64,000 nt of DNA, from positions 1 through 64,000 of the forward strand of contig QCIH01000006.1 of the NCBI GenBank assembly GCA_003216795.1, written 5' to 3'. Positions within the stretch are counted from its first letter, which is position 1; each line of letters begins with the position of its first letter. This document shows positions 36,439 to 45,305 of the stretch, piece by piece. The notes under the pieces were generated by a model, which saw only the letters and a list, made by a program, of their open reading frames with translations, did no database searches and was not told where the DNA came from. The translations under genes were made by a program, and so were the position numbers. The stretch comes from Prochlorococcus sp. AG-402-K16. GTDB taxonomy: Bacteria; Cyanobacteriota; Cyanobacteriia; PCC-6307; Cyanobiaceae.

Positions 36439-38247
36439 TTACCCGTAATTTAAAATTATCAATGCTGGCACAGTAAATGACATAATAAGTGTTAATCCAG
36501 CTCCGTATTTTGCGATATCAAAAAATCTATATCTTCCAGGACCATAAACCATTAAATTTGTTTGATAACCCATTGGAGTCAAGAAAGATTGACTTGCACC
36601 GAATAAAACAAGCATTATTAAAGCGCTTGGTGAAATTTCTAAAACATTTGAGAATTCAATAGCAACAGGCAAAATCAAAGCAACCGAAGCAGCATTACTT
36701 ATAAATTGCGTAAGAATAACTGTAGATACAAAAATCACGACTAGTGCAAAATAAAGAGGCATTCCGTTAAGAGCAAAGTTTAGGTTAACTGCAATTAAAT
36801 CTGCTAATCCAGTTATCTGCATAGCTACACTAAAACACGATAAAGATCCCAGCAATAAAATGACGTCTAACCTAATTGATTTTTGTATCTCTGCAGGTCT
36901 TAAACATCCACAAGCAACCATTACAATCACTGCCAAAAGAACTGAACCTACTAATGGAATATTAGAAACCGTAGGCAAAACCACCATTCCTATTGCAATT
37001 GCAATCGATATAGGTTTTTTTATCAAAAAAGGTAAGTCATCTTCGAATTGATCTAAAATCAGCAAATCATTACTAGCTTGCAAACCTCTTATTGAATCTA
37101 GAGGTGCTTGCAATAATAAAACATCTCCAGCCCTTAAAACAGCTTGGCCTAATCTCTCCTGAACAGTTTGTTGACCTCTTCGTAATGCTAAAACTGTTGC
37201 ATTATGACGCTGCCTAAATCTTAATTCTCTCAAACTTGCACCGGCTAAAGTTGAGCCAGCTGGTAACAAGGCTTCAAAAGTCTTAGTACCTTCATCATCT
37301 GAGAAAACATTAGCCCCATCGAAAGATGTTTTGTTTTCTCCTAATAGAATAGTATGTTCCTGCTGCAGCCTAAATAAATCTGCCCTTGTAACGCGGATTA
37401 TTAATCTATCATCTGGTTCAATCTTTCTATCAGCCAAAGGAGGAAGAATAACTTTTCCATTTCGTTGCAATTCCAGAACATCAACATCAAATCGTCTTTG
37501 CAATCTACTATTTCTGACAGATTGTCCAACTAATTCTGAAGTAGAGGGAATAGTAACTTCGGTAAAATATATATTCATATCACCATTTTTAATAAACTCC
37601 TTATCTCTACCTCTATCTGGCAAAAGCATGTCAGAAACAAGAATCATATAGGTTGTACCTATAAGCCACACAGGAATTCCTATTGATGTCAAACTAAATA
37701 ATTCCAAACCTCCATAACCTAATTGTTGACTAATATCACTTACAAGAAGATTTACTGAGCTACCTAATAATGTCAGAGTTCCACCGAGTAAAGTAGCAAA
37801 AGAAAGAGGTAATAAAACTTTTGATGGTGATATATTTCTTCGCTCGCACCAACTTTCAATTAAAGGTAACAAAGATGCTACTACTGGAGTATTAGGCACA
37901 ATTCCAGATATTGGAGCAATCAAAAAAGCTATTAAAGAAATTAATTTCCTTGGAGTTCGAATACTTTCAGAAGAAATCAATTCTCTTACTCTGTCTAAGG
38001 CACCACTTTTAAATAATGCTGAGGAAACTGCAAATAAACCCATAAGGGTAATTAAAGAAGGGCTACCAAATCCAGCTAAGGCTTTTTCAGGAGAAAGAAC
38101 CCCAGTAGATATAAATATTCCGACACATAACAGACCAGTCAATTCTGGTGCAATAGTATTTCTAATAAACAAAATTATTGACATTATTAAAACAACTACC
38201 GTTATAAACGCATCAAAATTATTACTAACTACTGCAATTAAATTCAT
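36439..38247 (-). CDS. SLC13/DASS-type anion transporter with TrkA-C domains
   Basis: 602 residues: membrane half A (about 1-205), two TrkA-C (RCK-C) domains in the middle (about 220-300 and 315-395; VDVLELQRNGK and ATVLALRRGQQ are the cores), and membrane half B (about 415-602). ILTQFISNAASVALILPVA near the end carries the substrate/Na+ SNA motif, and GIVPNTPVVASLLP is its counterpart in half A. Family members carry sulfate or dicarboxylates with Na+. Heading the ktrBA genes may mean joint regulation by the same nucleotide signal. Confidence 0.87.
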   Translation of the reverse strand: MNLIAVVSNNFDAFITVVVLIMSIILFIRNTIAPELTGLLCVGIFISTGVLSPEKALAGFGSPSLITLMGLFAVSSALFKSGALDRVRELISSESIRTPRKLISLIAFLIAPISGIVPNTPVVASLLPLIESWCERRNISPSKVLLPLSFATLLGGTLTLLGSSVNLLVSDISQQLGYGGLELFSLTSIGIPVWLIGTTYMILVSDMLLPDRGRDKEFIKNGDMNIYFTEVTIPSTSELVGQSVRNSRLQRRFDVDVLELQRNGKVILPPLADRKIEPDDRLIIRVTRADLFRLQQEHTILLGENKTSFDGANVFSDDEGTKTFEALLPAGSTLAGASLRELRFRQRHNATVLALRRGQQTVQERLGQAVLRAGDVLLLQAPLDSIRGLQASNDLLILDQFEDDLPFLIKKPISIAIAIGMVVLPTVSNIPLVGSVLLAVIVMVACGCLRPAEIQKSIRLDVILLLGSLSCFSVAMQITGLADLIAVNLNFALNGMPLYFALVVIFVSTVILTQFISNAASVALILPVAIEFSNVLEISPSALIMLVLFGASQSFLTPMGYQTNLMVYGPGRYRFFDIAKYGAGLTLIMSFTVPALIILNYG

Positions 38248-38296
38248 ACAAAACTTATTTAACTCAATATACCCAAAAACAATATTTCAAAAAAGT

Positions 38297-39490
38297 TCAA
38301 TTAGAATAATCTTTTTTAAGAAACTTTTTAAAAATAGATTTTTTTTGGAATATCCATGAAGATGCAGATTTTAAGCTTTCTGTGATATCAGGCAACTTGG
38401 AAGCATATATAAGTCTTCTTGCCTCGAAAGCTAATTTCCCAGATAAAGTAACCCCAAGCCCAGAAATTGAAGCTTCGCCTATTCCTAAGCTAATCATTTC
38501 CCCGTTGTCTTGAAATTCAAAGGGTAAAGTATCTTTTCCTTGAATTAAAAGTTCTAAATTATTAGCAAGATGATTTCCTTCCTGCATAGCGACCTGAGCA
38601 GTTATGGGTAAATCCTCCATTCCTTCAATAACTGCAATATCACCAATAGCAAAACAGTTTTTATGGTTTTCTATTTGCAAATTATTATTCACTAAAATTC
38701 GTCCAAATTTTTTTGTTATTTGATCAGTTTCTAAATAAGACAAATTAGGTTTAACGCCTGCTGTCCAAATAACAATATCTTTATCCAAGGTAGTTATTCC
38801 AACGTCACTAAAAATACTAATCTTAGTTTCTGAGACTTCTTTAACTGTGGAATTCAAAAGAACTTTGATTTTTCTTTTTTCTAATGCCTTCTCTGCTTGT
38901 TCTCTATTAAAAATTTTGTTTTTATTGAGGATTTCATTTGATTTTTCTATTACATTAATTTCAAATTGATCTGTAAATATATCTTTAATTTTGCATGCCA
39001 ACTCGATGCCAGAGGGACCACCTCCAACGATAAATAACTTTTTATGCAAAGTACTATCTTGTAATTTTTTTAAAAAAGAATTTAATTTATTTAGATCTTG
39101 AGCATCATTAAAAAAATAACAATTTTCATTTACACCTTTTATAAAAAAACTATTTGGAATAGATCCTGTACATATAACAAGATACTGATAACCTAATTTT
39201 AAATCGTCACTAAATTCAAGAATATTTTCTTTAAAGGAAATTTTGGTTAAAAAATTTCTTAAAAAAGTTATACCAGCATCAGAAAAAATATTTGCAAATT
39301 TTGGGGTAGCTTCCCAACTTCTTATTTCTTTACTTAAAACTTCGTACATTAAAGGTTTAAATATAAAGTTAGTTTCAGAATCAACCACAAGAATCGGTAA
39401 AGAAGGATTAAGTTTCTTTAAATTCAAAGCAAATGTCATACCTGCAAAACCTGCCCCAACTATTACTATTGGTTTTTGTATTGATTTCAT
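38297..39490 (-). CDS. Type II NADH dehydrogenase (NDH-2)
   Basis: About 397 residues: FAD motif IVIVGAGFAGMTFAL close to the N-terminus, NAD motif LFIVGGGPSGIELA around 150, IVWTAGVKPN, and CFAIGDIAV near the end of the core. Non-proton-pumping NADH:quinone oxidoreductase on the membrane surface. The expected C-terminal amphipathic or hydrophobic anchor is weak, and the last 30 residues are basic. An upstream in-frame ATG lies at 39511; 39490 gives the usual short lead to the FAD strand. Confidence 0.85.
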   Translation of the reverse strand: MKSIQKPIVIVGAGFAGMTFALNLKKLNPSLPILVVDSETNFIFKPLMYEVLSKEIRSWEATPKFANIFSDAGITFLRNFLTKISFKENILEFSDDLKLGYQYLVICTGSIPNSFFIKGVNENCYFFNDAQDLNKLNSFLKKLQDSTLHKKLFIVGGGPSGIELACKIKDIFTDQFEINVIEKSNEILNKNKIFNREQAEKALEKRKIKVLLNSTVKEVSETKISIFSDVGITTLDKDIVIWTAGVKPNLSYLETDQITKKFGRILVNNNLQIENHKNCFAIGDIAVIEGMEDLPITAQVAMQEGNHLANNLELLIQGKDTLPFEFQDNGEMISLGIGEASISGLGVTLSGKLAFEARRLIYASKLPDITESLKSASSWIFQKKSIFKKFLKKDYSN

Positions 39491-39582
39491 TAGAGAAATA
39501 TTGTTATGCATAAATGTATTATTAAACTATACGAATATTTTTTAAATTGAGCGAAATAAAATTAAACTCATAACCAAACTGA

Positions 39583-40308
39583 ATGATGATTGAAAAAATC
39601 CAAAAAGATATTCAAACCAACTTGAGGAAATATAATCAAGAGCTAGTAGATTTGAAGCCTCAAGAAGTGCTTACATGGGGTTATGAAAAGTTTAATAATC
39701 AATTGGCTATTACAACAAGTTTTGGTATTCAGTCATCAGTCCTTTTAGATATGGTCAGTAAATTAGGTCTACAAAAAAAAATCAAAGTATTTTGGATAGA
39801 TACAGGTTACCTTCCTCCAGAAACATACCATTACGCTGAAAAGCTTATTGATAATTTATCCTTAGAAGTTGAAGTTCTGCAAAGTGAATTATCTCCAGCA
39901 AGAATGGAGGCCAAATACGGAAAACTTTGGGAAACAAATAAAGAAAGTGATTTAAATAAGTATCATGAATTGAGAAAGATAAAACCTTTAGAAAATGGTC
40001 TAGAAAAATATGATATTTTCTGCTGGGCAAGCGGTGTTAGATCAAGTCAAACTGAAAATAGAAAAAAAATGAAATTCCTAGACGTAATTCGTCAAAGACT
40101 CTCTTTAAGGCCTTTATTAAATTGGACAAATAAAGATATTTTTTATTATATGGAAGAGAATAATTTACCTGCCCATCCACTTTTTATCAAAGGGTATTCT
40201 TCAGTAGGAGATTGGCATTCAAGCAGTCCCGATGGTATGGAAACAAAGGGCAGAGATACAAGATTTGGGGGGATTAAACAAGAATGTGGAATACACACTA
40301 ATAATTAA
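39583..40308 (+). CDS. cysH: Phosphoadenylyl-sulfate reductase
   Basis: Reduces PAPS to sulfite with thioredoxin. 241 residues: ITTSFGIQSSVLLDM (PP-loop-like SGGxDS replaced by SFGIQSS, as in this family), WIDTGYLPPETY, WASGVRSSQT, and the catalytic Cys C235 in ECGIH near the C-terminus. The two CC pairs that hold a 4Fe-4S cluster in APS reductases are absent, so this is the PAPS-type enzyme. CoaX follows 15 bp downstream on the same strand. Confidence 0.92.
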   Translation: MMIEKIQKDIQTNLRKYNQELVDLKPQEVLTWGYEKFNNQLAITTSFGIQSSVLLDMVSKLGLQKKIKVFWIDTGYLPPETYHYAEKLIDNLSLEVEVLQSELSPARMEAKYGKLWETNKESDLNKYHELRKIKPLENGLEKYDIFCWASGVRSSQTENRKKMKFLDVIRQRLSLRPLLNWTNKDIFYYMEENNLPAHPLFIKGYSSVGDWHSSSPDGMETKGRDTRFGGIKQECGIHTNN

Positions 40309-40323
40309 ATTGATCACAGAACA

Positions 40324-41013
40324 ATGGTCTTAGATATAAATTTTTTATTAGTAGGCAATAGTAGGCTTCATTGGGCAAAATATTCTAAAAATCAATATAA
40401 ATTCTTCCATACTAAAAAAGAGCAAAAAGTTCCCGAAAATATAGATTTTGATCAATTAATTTGGGCTTCTGTAGGAAAACTACCAAATTTTTTTCTGAAA
40501 AAAGAAAATGAAATAAAAACTAAAGATATTCAGTTATCAAATCTTCCTGATTATTTTGGAGTTGATCGAGCTCTTGCCTGTATTGCCGCTTTAAAAATTA
40601 TTGAAAACCCTTTCAAAAAAGATTTGCTAATTGCAGATTCTGGGACAATATTATCAATAACAAAATTGAATTCAAATGGATCTATTATTGGAGGTCAACT
40701 TCTTCCAGGTTTTCAAACACAATTAAAATCAATGGAACAAAATACAAAAAATCTTAAAGTTCCCAAACATTATGAAATTCCTATCAAAGATTTTTTAATT
40801 AATACAGAAGAAGCAATCTTAAAAGGGGTAATCAACTCTCTTACTGGCGTGATTAATAGTTTATTTAACCCCGCAAAGGATATTTTAATATTCTGTGGAG
40901 GAGACTCTCAATTACTCACAAAATCTCTTAAGACTCAAAAAGAAAATATTATCAATGCTCCTAATTTAGTTATGGAGGGAATGATTATTCACCACCTGTC
41001 CGTAAAAAATTAG
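40324..41013 (+). CDS. coaX: Type III pantothenate kinase
   Basis: First step of coenzyme A synthesis. 229 residues, a divergent member of the ASKHA family: LLVGNSRLHW near the N-terminus (phosphate-1), GVDRALACIAA (GxDR), IADSGTILSI (DxGT, phosphate-2) and IIGGQLLPGF. Sequence is shorter and more diverged than in Bacillus or Thermotoga CoaX, but all motif positions are present. The 3' end overlaps the convergent peroxiredoxin by 4 bp. Confidence 0.87.
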   Translation: MVLDINFLLVGNSRLHWAKYSKNQYKFFHTKKEQKVPENIDFDQLIWASVGKLPNFFLKKENEIKTKDIQLSNLPDYFGVDRALACIAALKIIENPFKKDLLIADSGTILSITKLNSNGSIIGGQLLPGFQTQLKSMEQNTKNLKVPKHYEIPIKDFLINTEEAILKGVINSLTGVINSLFNPAKDILIFCGGDSQLLTKSLKTQKENIINAPNLVMEGMIIHHLSVKN

Positions 41014-41477
41014 CTTATCCCTAGGTCTGCAATTATATGATCAGCCATTATTGCTGCTTTTACCTTTAAGTAAATTTTTTCGATATTACCATCAGTATCT
41101 ATCAAAAAAGTATTTCTCATCATTCCCATATACTCTTTTCCCATGAATTTTTTCAGTCCATAGCTATCGTAATCAGAAGAAACTTGGAAAGGTTCAGGAT
41201 CAGTTAAAAGAATAAAAGGTAAATTAAATTTTTCTATAAACTTCTGATGAGAGGATGCATTATCTTTGCTAATACCAAGCACAACAATATTATTTTTTTG
41301 GAGTAAATCCCAATTCTCTTTAAAATTACATGCTTCTTTAGTACATCCTGGAGTATTATCTTTTGGATAAAAATATAGTATTATTCTTTTACCTTTAAAA
41401 TCAGTAAGAGAAACTTCTTTCTCAAAAGAATCTTTTAATTTAAATTCTGGTGCTTTGTCGCCAACCTTAAGAGCCAT
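41010..41477 (-). CDS. bcp: Thiol peroxidase Bcp/PrxQ
   Basis: 155 residues from ATG 41477 (MALKVGDKAPEF is the usual family start; an in-frame ATG at 41513 adds 12 unrelated residues and overlaps the divergent gene). Peroxidatic C45 and resolving C50 lie in NTPGCTKEAC, the PrxQ arrangement; YFYPKDNTPGCT and GMMRNTFLID are conserved. Detoxifies H2O2 and alkyl peroxides with thioredoxin. The start codon shares a base with the start of the divergent phosphopantetheinyl transferase. Confidence 0.93.
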   Translation of the reverse strand: MALKVGDKAPEFKLKDSFEKEVSLTDFKGKRIILYFYPKDNTPGCTKEACNFKENWDLLQKNNIVVLGISKDNASSHQKFIEKFNLPFILLTDPEPFQVSSDYDSYGLKKFMGKEYMGMMRNTFLIDTDGNIEKIYLKVKAAIMADHIIADLGIS

Positions 41478-42133
41478 TGAAATTATTAAATGAGTATGAA
41501 TATAAAATACCAAAAATTTGGTTTTATGAGATTAAAGGTGTGCAAGATGTTGCAACGATAGAAGAAATTAAAACTGCAAGAAATCTATCAAGTTCAAGAT
41601 CAAAGATTTTTTTAGAAACAAGAGCCTACTTGCGACAATCACTTTCAACACTTTTTGATTTAGACCCCCTAGAAATTCCAATTAATGCTCATCCTGGAGA
41701 ACCTCCAAGTTTACCCTCAGGCATGGGAAATATCAGTTTAAGTCATTGTAAAGATGCCATTACCATAGTCTGGCATAAAAGCAAAATAGGGATTGATATT
41801 GAGAGAACAGATAGAGATTTTAACCACATAAAATTTGCGAAAAAATATTTTTTTGATACCAATAAATCAAACCATAATAATTATTTAACAAAAAATATGA
41901 TATTAAATCAATGGTGTGCCGTTGAAGCGGCTATAAAATGGGATCAAGGAACGATAGCTAAAGACATTAAATATTGGCAATTTTTTGAAAAGCCAAAAGA
42001 GTTAATTCATAAGAAGAAAAATATACATTTAAATTATTCACAGATTAACTTCCATAATTGGACTATTGCTTTAGCCTACGAAGAAAAAACTTCTTTTAAT
42101 CCTGAGATTATTTGTTGTTCGAAAAATTTTTAA
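41477..42133 (+). CDS. 4'-phosphopantetheinyl transferase (Sfp/HetI type)
   Basis: 218 residues. The Mg-binding GIDIER (105-110; D107, E109) and the second motif WCAVEAAIK (146-154) define the family that activates acyl-carrier proteins with coenzyme A. In the second motif the usual Lys before Glu is Val (V149), while E150 and K154 are kept. No small AcpS was seen in this window, so this may be the enzyme for fatty-acid ACP. The start is TTG at 41477; no in-frame ATG lies before the conserved KIPKIWFY segment. Confidence 0.82.
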   Translation: MKLLNEYEYKIPKIWFYEIKGVQDVATIEEIKTARNLSSSRSKIFLETRAYLRQSLSTLFDLDPLEIPINAHPGEPPSLPSGMGNISLSHCKDAITIVWHKSKIGIDIERTDRDFNHIKFAKKYFFDTNKSNHNNYLTKNMILNQWCAVEAAIKWDQGTIAKDIKYWQFFEKPKELIHKKKNIHLNYSQINFHNWTIALAYEEKTSFNPEIICCSKNF

Positions 42134-43419
42134 TTTTCTTTTCTTCTTAGCAGTTCTTCATATTGAGTTTTTTCCCATCCATTATTATTTGGTTCCCATA
42201 TTTTTAAACCTATTAAAGATTTAGGAAGATATTCTTGTATGACCCAATTACCTGGATAATTATGAGGATTAACATAACTATTAGAATTATTTTTTAAATG
42301 AAGTGGAACATCAAAAGCATTGGCAGATTTGATTGTTTCAATTGCTTTAAAAATACTTTTCGTACTATTACTTTTTGGAGAAATAGCTAAATATAAAGAA
42401 GCCTGCGTTAAAAAATATAATCCTTCTGGAAAACCAACTCTATCAAAAGCATCACAACAGGATTGTACAACTACTATGGCATTAGGATCAGCTATTCCAA
42501 TATCTTCACTGGCAGATATAAGGAGTCTTCTAAAAATAAAATTAGGATCTTCACCAGCCTCCAGCATATTCGCAAGCCAGAATAAAGTTGCATCTGGATC
42601 AGAACCTCTTATGGACTTGATAAAGGCACTTATTACATCGTAATGATTTTGACCATTTTTATCATAAACAATATTTTTCTTTTGTAATGCGTCCTCTGCT
42701 ATTGAGAGATTTATATTAATTTCTTTAGCATCATTTTCAGCAGTTGTTTCTATGGCCATCTCTAGCGCATTGATTAATATCCTTGCATCTCCGCCAGAAA
42801 ATTTAATTAAATGACTTATAGCATCTTGTGTTAAATAAACCTTTTTTGAATCTTTTTGTTTTGAATAGTAAGTAATGACTTTTTGTATTATTTTTTGCAA
42901 ATCATTCTCTGCCAAAGGAAGTAATGTAAAAATACGAGACCTGCTAACAAGCGCTTTATTAACTGCAAAGAGAGGGTTTTCAGTTGTAGCACCAATAAAA
43001 GTTATAGTTCCATTTTCTATTGAAGGTAATAAAGCATCTTGCTGAACTGATGTAAATCTATGAAGCTCATCGATAAATAAAATTGTTTTTCTTTTTGAAT
43101 TTATTAATCTAACTTTTGCATTAGCGATTTCATTTCTTAATTCTTTAACACTTGATAATACTGCATTTAACTTAATTAATTTTGACCGCGTATTAAAAGA
43201 AATAATTTCAATTAGAGTAGTTTTTCCAACACCCGGAGGGCCAGAAAAAATAAAATTACTAATCTTATCGTTTAATATTGCACTTCTTAAAAGCGAATTC
43301 TCATTCAGGATTGGTTGTTGACCAAAAAAATCTTCCAAATTCTTTGGTCTTAATTTATCTGCCAAAGGTGCATTGTTTTCTATTTGAGAATAATTAGTAA
43401 ATAAATTTTCTGAATCCAT
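42130..43419 (-). CDS. rarA: Replication-associated recombination protein A (RarA/MgsA)
   Basis: 429 residues of AAA+ clamp-loader type: APLADKLRPKNLEDFFGQ at the N-terminus, Walker A GPPGVGKTT (about 60-68), Walker B FIDELHRF, sensor 1 ATTENPLF, and the C-terminal tetramerisation region with GSDPDATLFWLANMLEAGED. Acts at stalled forks with SSB. ASEDIGIADPNA is diagnostic for RarA. The end overlaps the convergent transferase by 4 bp. Confidence 0.93.
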   Translation of the reverse strand: MDSENLFTNYSQIENNAPLADKLRPKNLEDFFGQQPILNENSLLRSAILNDKISNFIFSGPPGVGKTTLIEIISFNTRSKLIKLNAVLSSVKELRNEIANAKVRLINSKRKTILFIDELHRFTSVQQDALLPSIENGTITFIGATTENPLFAVNKALVSRSRIFTLLPLAENDLQKIIQKVITYYSKQKDSKKVYLTQDAISHLIKFSGGDARILINALEMAIETTAENDAKEININLSIAEDALQKKNIVYDKNGQNHYDVISAFIKSIRGSDPDATLFWLANMLEAGEDPNFIFRRLLISASEDIGIADPNAIVVVQSCCDAFDRVGFPEGLYFLTQASLYLAISPKSNSTKSIFKAIETIKSANAFDVPLHLKNNSNSYVNPHNYPGNWVIQEYLPKSLIGLKIWEPNNNGWEKTQYEELLRRKEN

Positions 43420-43452
43420 ATTAATTAAATCAAAAAATCATTACTTTCAATT

Positions 43453-45090
43453 CTATGTAATTACTGTAGGAGTTTCCATTTGAGTAAGTTTTGAAATGTT
43501 CAATAAAGCATCTAAATCATCTATTAGAGGTTTCAAAGCGATCTGAGGATTTAACGAAAGATTCTGTTGAGGATCAAAAAATTTCTCAAAGTAAAGTCTT
43601 AATGTTGCACCCTTAGTACCAGTTCCAGAAAGACGCACAATTACTCGAGAATTATCATCAAGGACCAATCTTAAACCTTGATTTTCACTTATAGAATTAT
43701 CAACGGGATCTAAATATGAAAAGTTATCTGCAACTTTAACTAAATGGCCAGCAAAACTATTTCCTTTTAAATTTTCGAGCATAGAAGTTAGATTACCAAA
43801 GATTTGATTAGCAATATTTGAGGGAATTGCCTCATAATCATGTCTTGAATAATAATTCCTACCAAATTGCTTCCAATGATTCTGCATCAAATCACTTACT
43901 GAACATTTTTTCTCAGCTAAAACTTGTAACCAATACAAAACTGCCCATAGTCCATCTTTCTCTCTCACATGATTACTACCTGTCCCGAAACTTTCTTCTC
44001 CACATAAAGTAATTAAATTAGAATCTAAAAGATTTCCAAAAAACTTCCAGCCAGTAGGTGTCTCAAAACAAGGTATATTTAATGCTCGAGCTACATTATC
44101 AACAGCTGAGCTGGTTGGCATGGATCGTGCCACACCTGTAATACCATCTTTATAACCAGGGACACATTTTGTGTTAGCAGTGATAACTGCAAGGCTATCA
44201 CTAGGATTTACAAAACATCCACTTCCTAAAATCATATTCCTATCTCCATCTCCATCGCAGGCAGCACCAAAACTATAAGATTTTTTATTCAGTAACAAAT
44301 CAGCCAAGTGGGATGCGTAAGTAAGATTAGGATCAGGATGTAAACCTCCAAAATCTTTTAACGGGTTACCATTCATTACAGAATCAGGTGCAAGACCCAT
44401 TTTTTCGACAAAAATATTTTTTGCATAAGGGCCCGTAACCGCATTCATTGCATCAAAGATTAACGAAAAGTCTTTTTTTAAAAAATCACTAATTTGATCA
44501 AAGTCAAAAATTTTCTCCATCAAATTAGAATAATCTGTTAATCCATCAATAATTTCTAAGGTAGTTTCATCGTAAGGATAAGTTCCATATTCACTAAAAT
44601 CTGGTAGTTGAATTTTACAAATTTTATAACTAGTTAGTAATTGTGAAGCCTTGAAAATTTTATTAGTAATTATCTCAGGGGCTGGGCCACCATTAGAGAT
44701 ATTCAATTTCACTCCAAAGTCTCCATCAATACCACCAGGATTATGGCTTGCAGAAAGAATAATTCCACCAATAGCTTTTTCTTTTCTAATTAAATGTGAT
44801 GTCGCAGGAGTAGATAATAAACCGTATTTTGGAACAATAACCTTTTGAACTTTATGAGCAATGCATATTTGGACAATTTTTTCTATTGCTTCAATATTGC
44901 CATATCTGCCATCACCACCAACAACTAATGTTGAACCTTTTAAATCTTCTAATGATTGTAAGATTGCCTCAATAAAAACTTCTAGATAATGTTCTTCCTG
45001 AAACTTTAAAGTACTTTTTCTTAATCCAGATGTACCTGGTTTTTGATCTAGAAAAGGAGAATTGATATCAATTACACTAACTTGATTCAT
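43453..45090 (-). CDS. pgm: Phosphoglucomutase (alpha-D-glucose-1,6)
   Basis: 545 residues, four-domain alpha-phosphohexomutase of the eukaryote-like PGM1 group. Phosphoserine S115 in LSASHNPGG, metal loop DGDGDRNM, sugar-binding CGEESFGTGSNH and the C-terminal phosphate loop RLSGTGTKGAT. Links glycogen and glucose-1-P to glycolysis and the Calvin cycle. GGIDGDFGVK after the active site and length place it with glucose rather than mannose or glucosamine mutases. Confidence 0.93.
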   Translation of the reverse strand: MNQVSVIDINSPFLDQKPGTSGLRKSTLKFQEEHYLEVFIEAILQSLEDLKGSTLVVGGDGRYGNIEAIEKIVQICIAHKVQKVIVPKYGLLSTPATSHLIRKEKAIGGIILSASHNPGGIDGDFGVKLNISNGGPAPEIITNKIFKASQLLTSYKICKIQLPDFSEYGTYPYDETTLEIIDGLTDYSNLMEKIFDFDQISDFLKKDFSLIFDAMNAVTGPYAKNIFVEKMGLAPDSVMNGNPLKDFGGLHPDPNLTYASHLADLLLNKKSYSFGAACDGDGDRNMILGSGCFVNPSDSLAVITANTKCVPGYKDGITGVARSMPTSSAVDNVARALNIPCFETPTGWKFFGNLLDSNLITLCGEESFGTGSNHVREKDGLWAVLYWLQVLAEKKCSVSDLMQNHWKQFGRNYYSRHDYEAIPSNIANQIFGNLTSMLENLKGNSFAGHLVKVADNFSYLDPVDNSISENQGLRLVLDDNSRVIVRLSGTGTKGATLRLYFEKFFDPQQNLSLNPQIALKPLIDDLDALLNISKLTQMETPTVIT

Positions 45091-45122
45091 ATTTTTAAGA
45101 AACTTCCAAAAATCTAACTAAA

Positions 45123-45293
45123 TTAATGAGGCATTTCGGAAGTTCTTAACATAGCGATAAACCATAATGAAGAAATTAATAATGCACTAAGAATTCCATA
45201 GTTAACACCAAATTTAGAAATTGTAATTGGAACTATTAGAGGAAACGTTAGTGCCCCAAACAATGGAGTAAAAGCTACAATTTTTTTCAGCAT
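45123..45293 (-). CDS. Small two-helix membrane protein ending TSEMPH
   Basis: A 56-residue ORF with two transmembrane segments (about 7-24 and 30-49) and the tail LRTSEMPH. It lies between pgm and the DUF4912 gene on the same strand, 12 bp after the latter. I do not know its name, but the composition and tight packing support a real gene; the polar tail looks conserved in type. Possibly a small subunit of a membrane complex. Confidence 0.65.
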   Translation of the reverse strand: MLKKIVAFTPLFGALTFPLIVPITISKFGVNYGILSALLISSLWFIAMLRTSEMPH

Positions 45294-45305
45294 TAATTTA
45301 ATTTA

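Noticed and set aside
37331..37651. 106-codon open frame antisense to the SLC13 transporter
   Set aside because: Ser/Cys-rich sequence without family pattern, fully inside the TrkA-C region of a strong gene.
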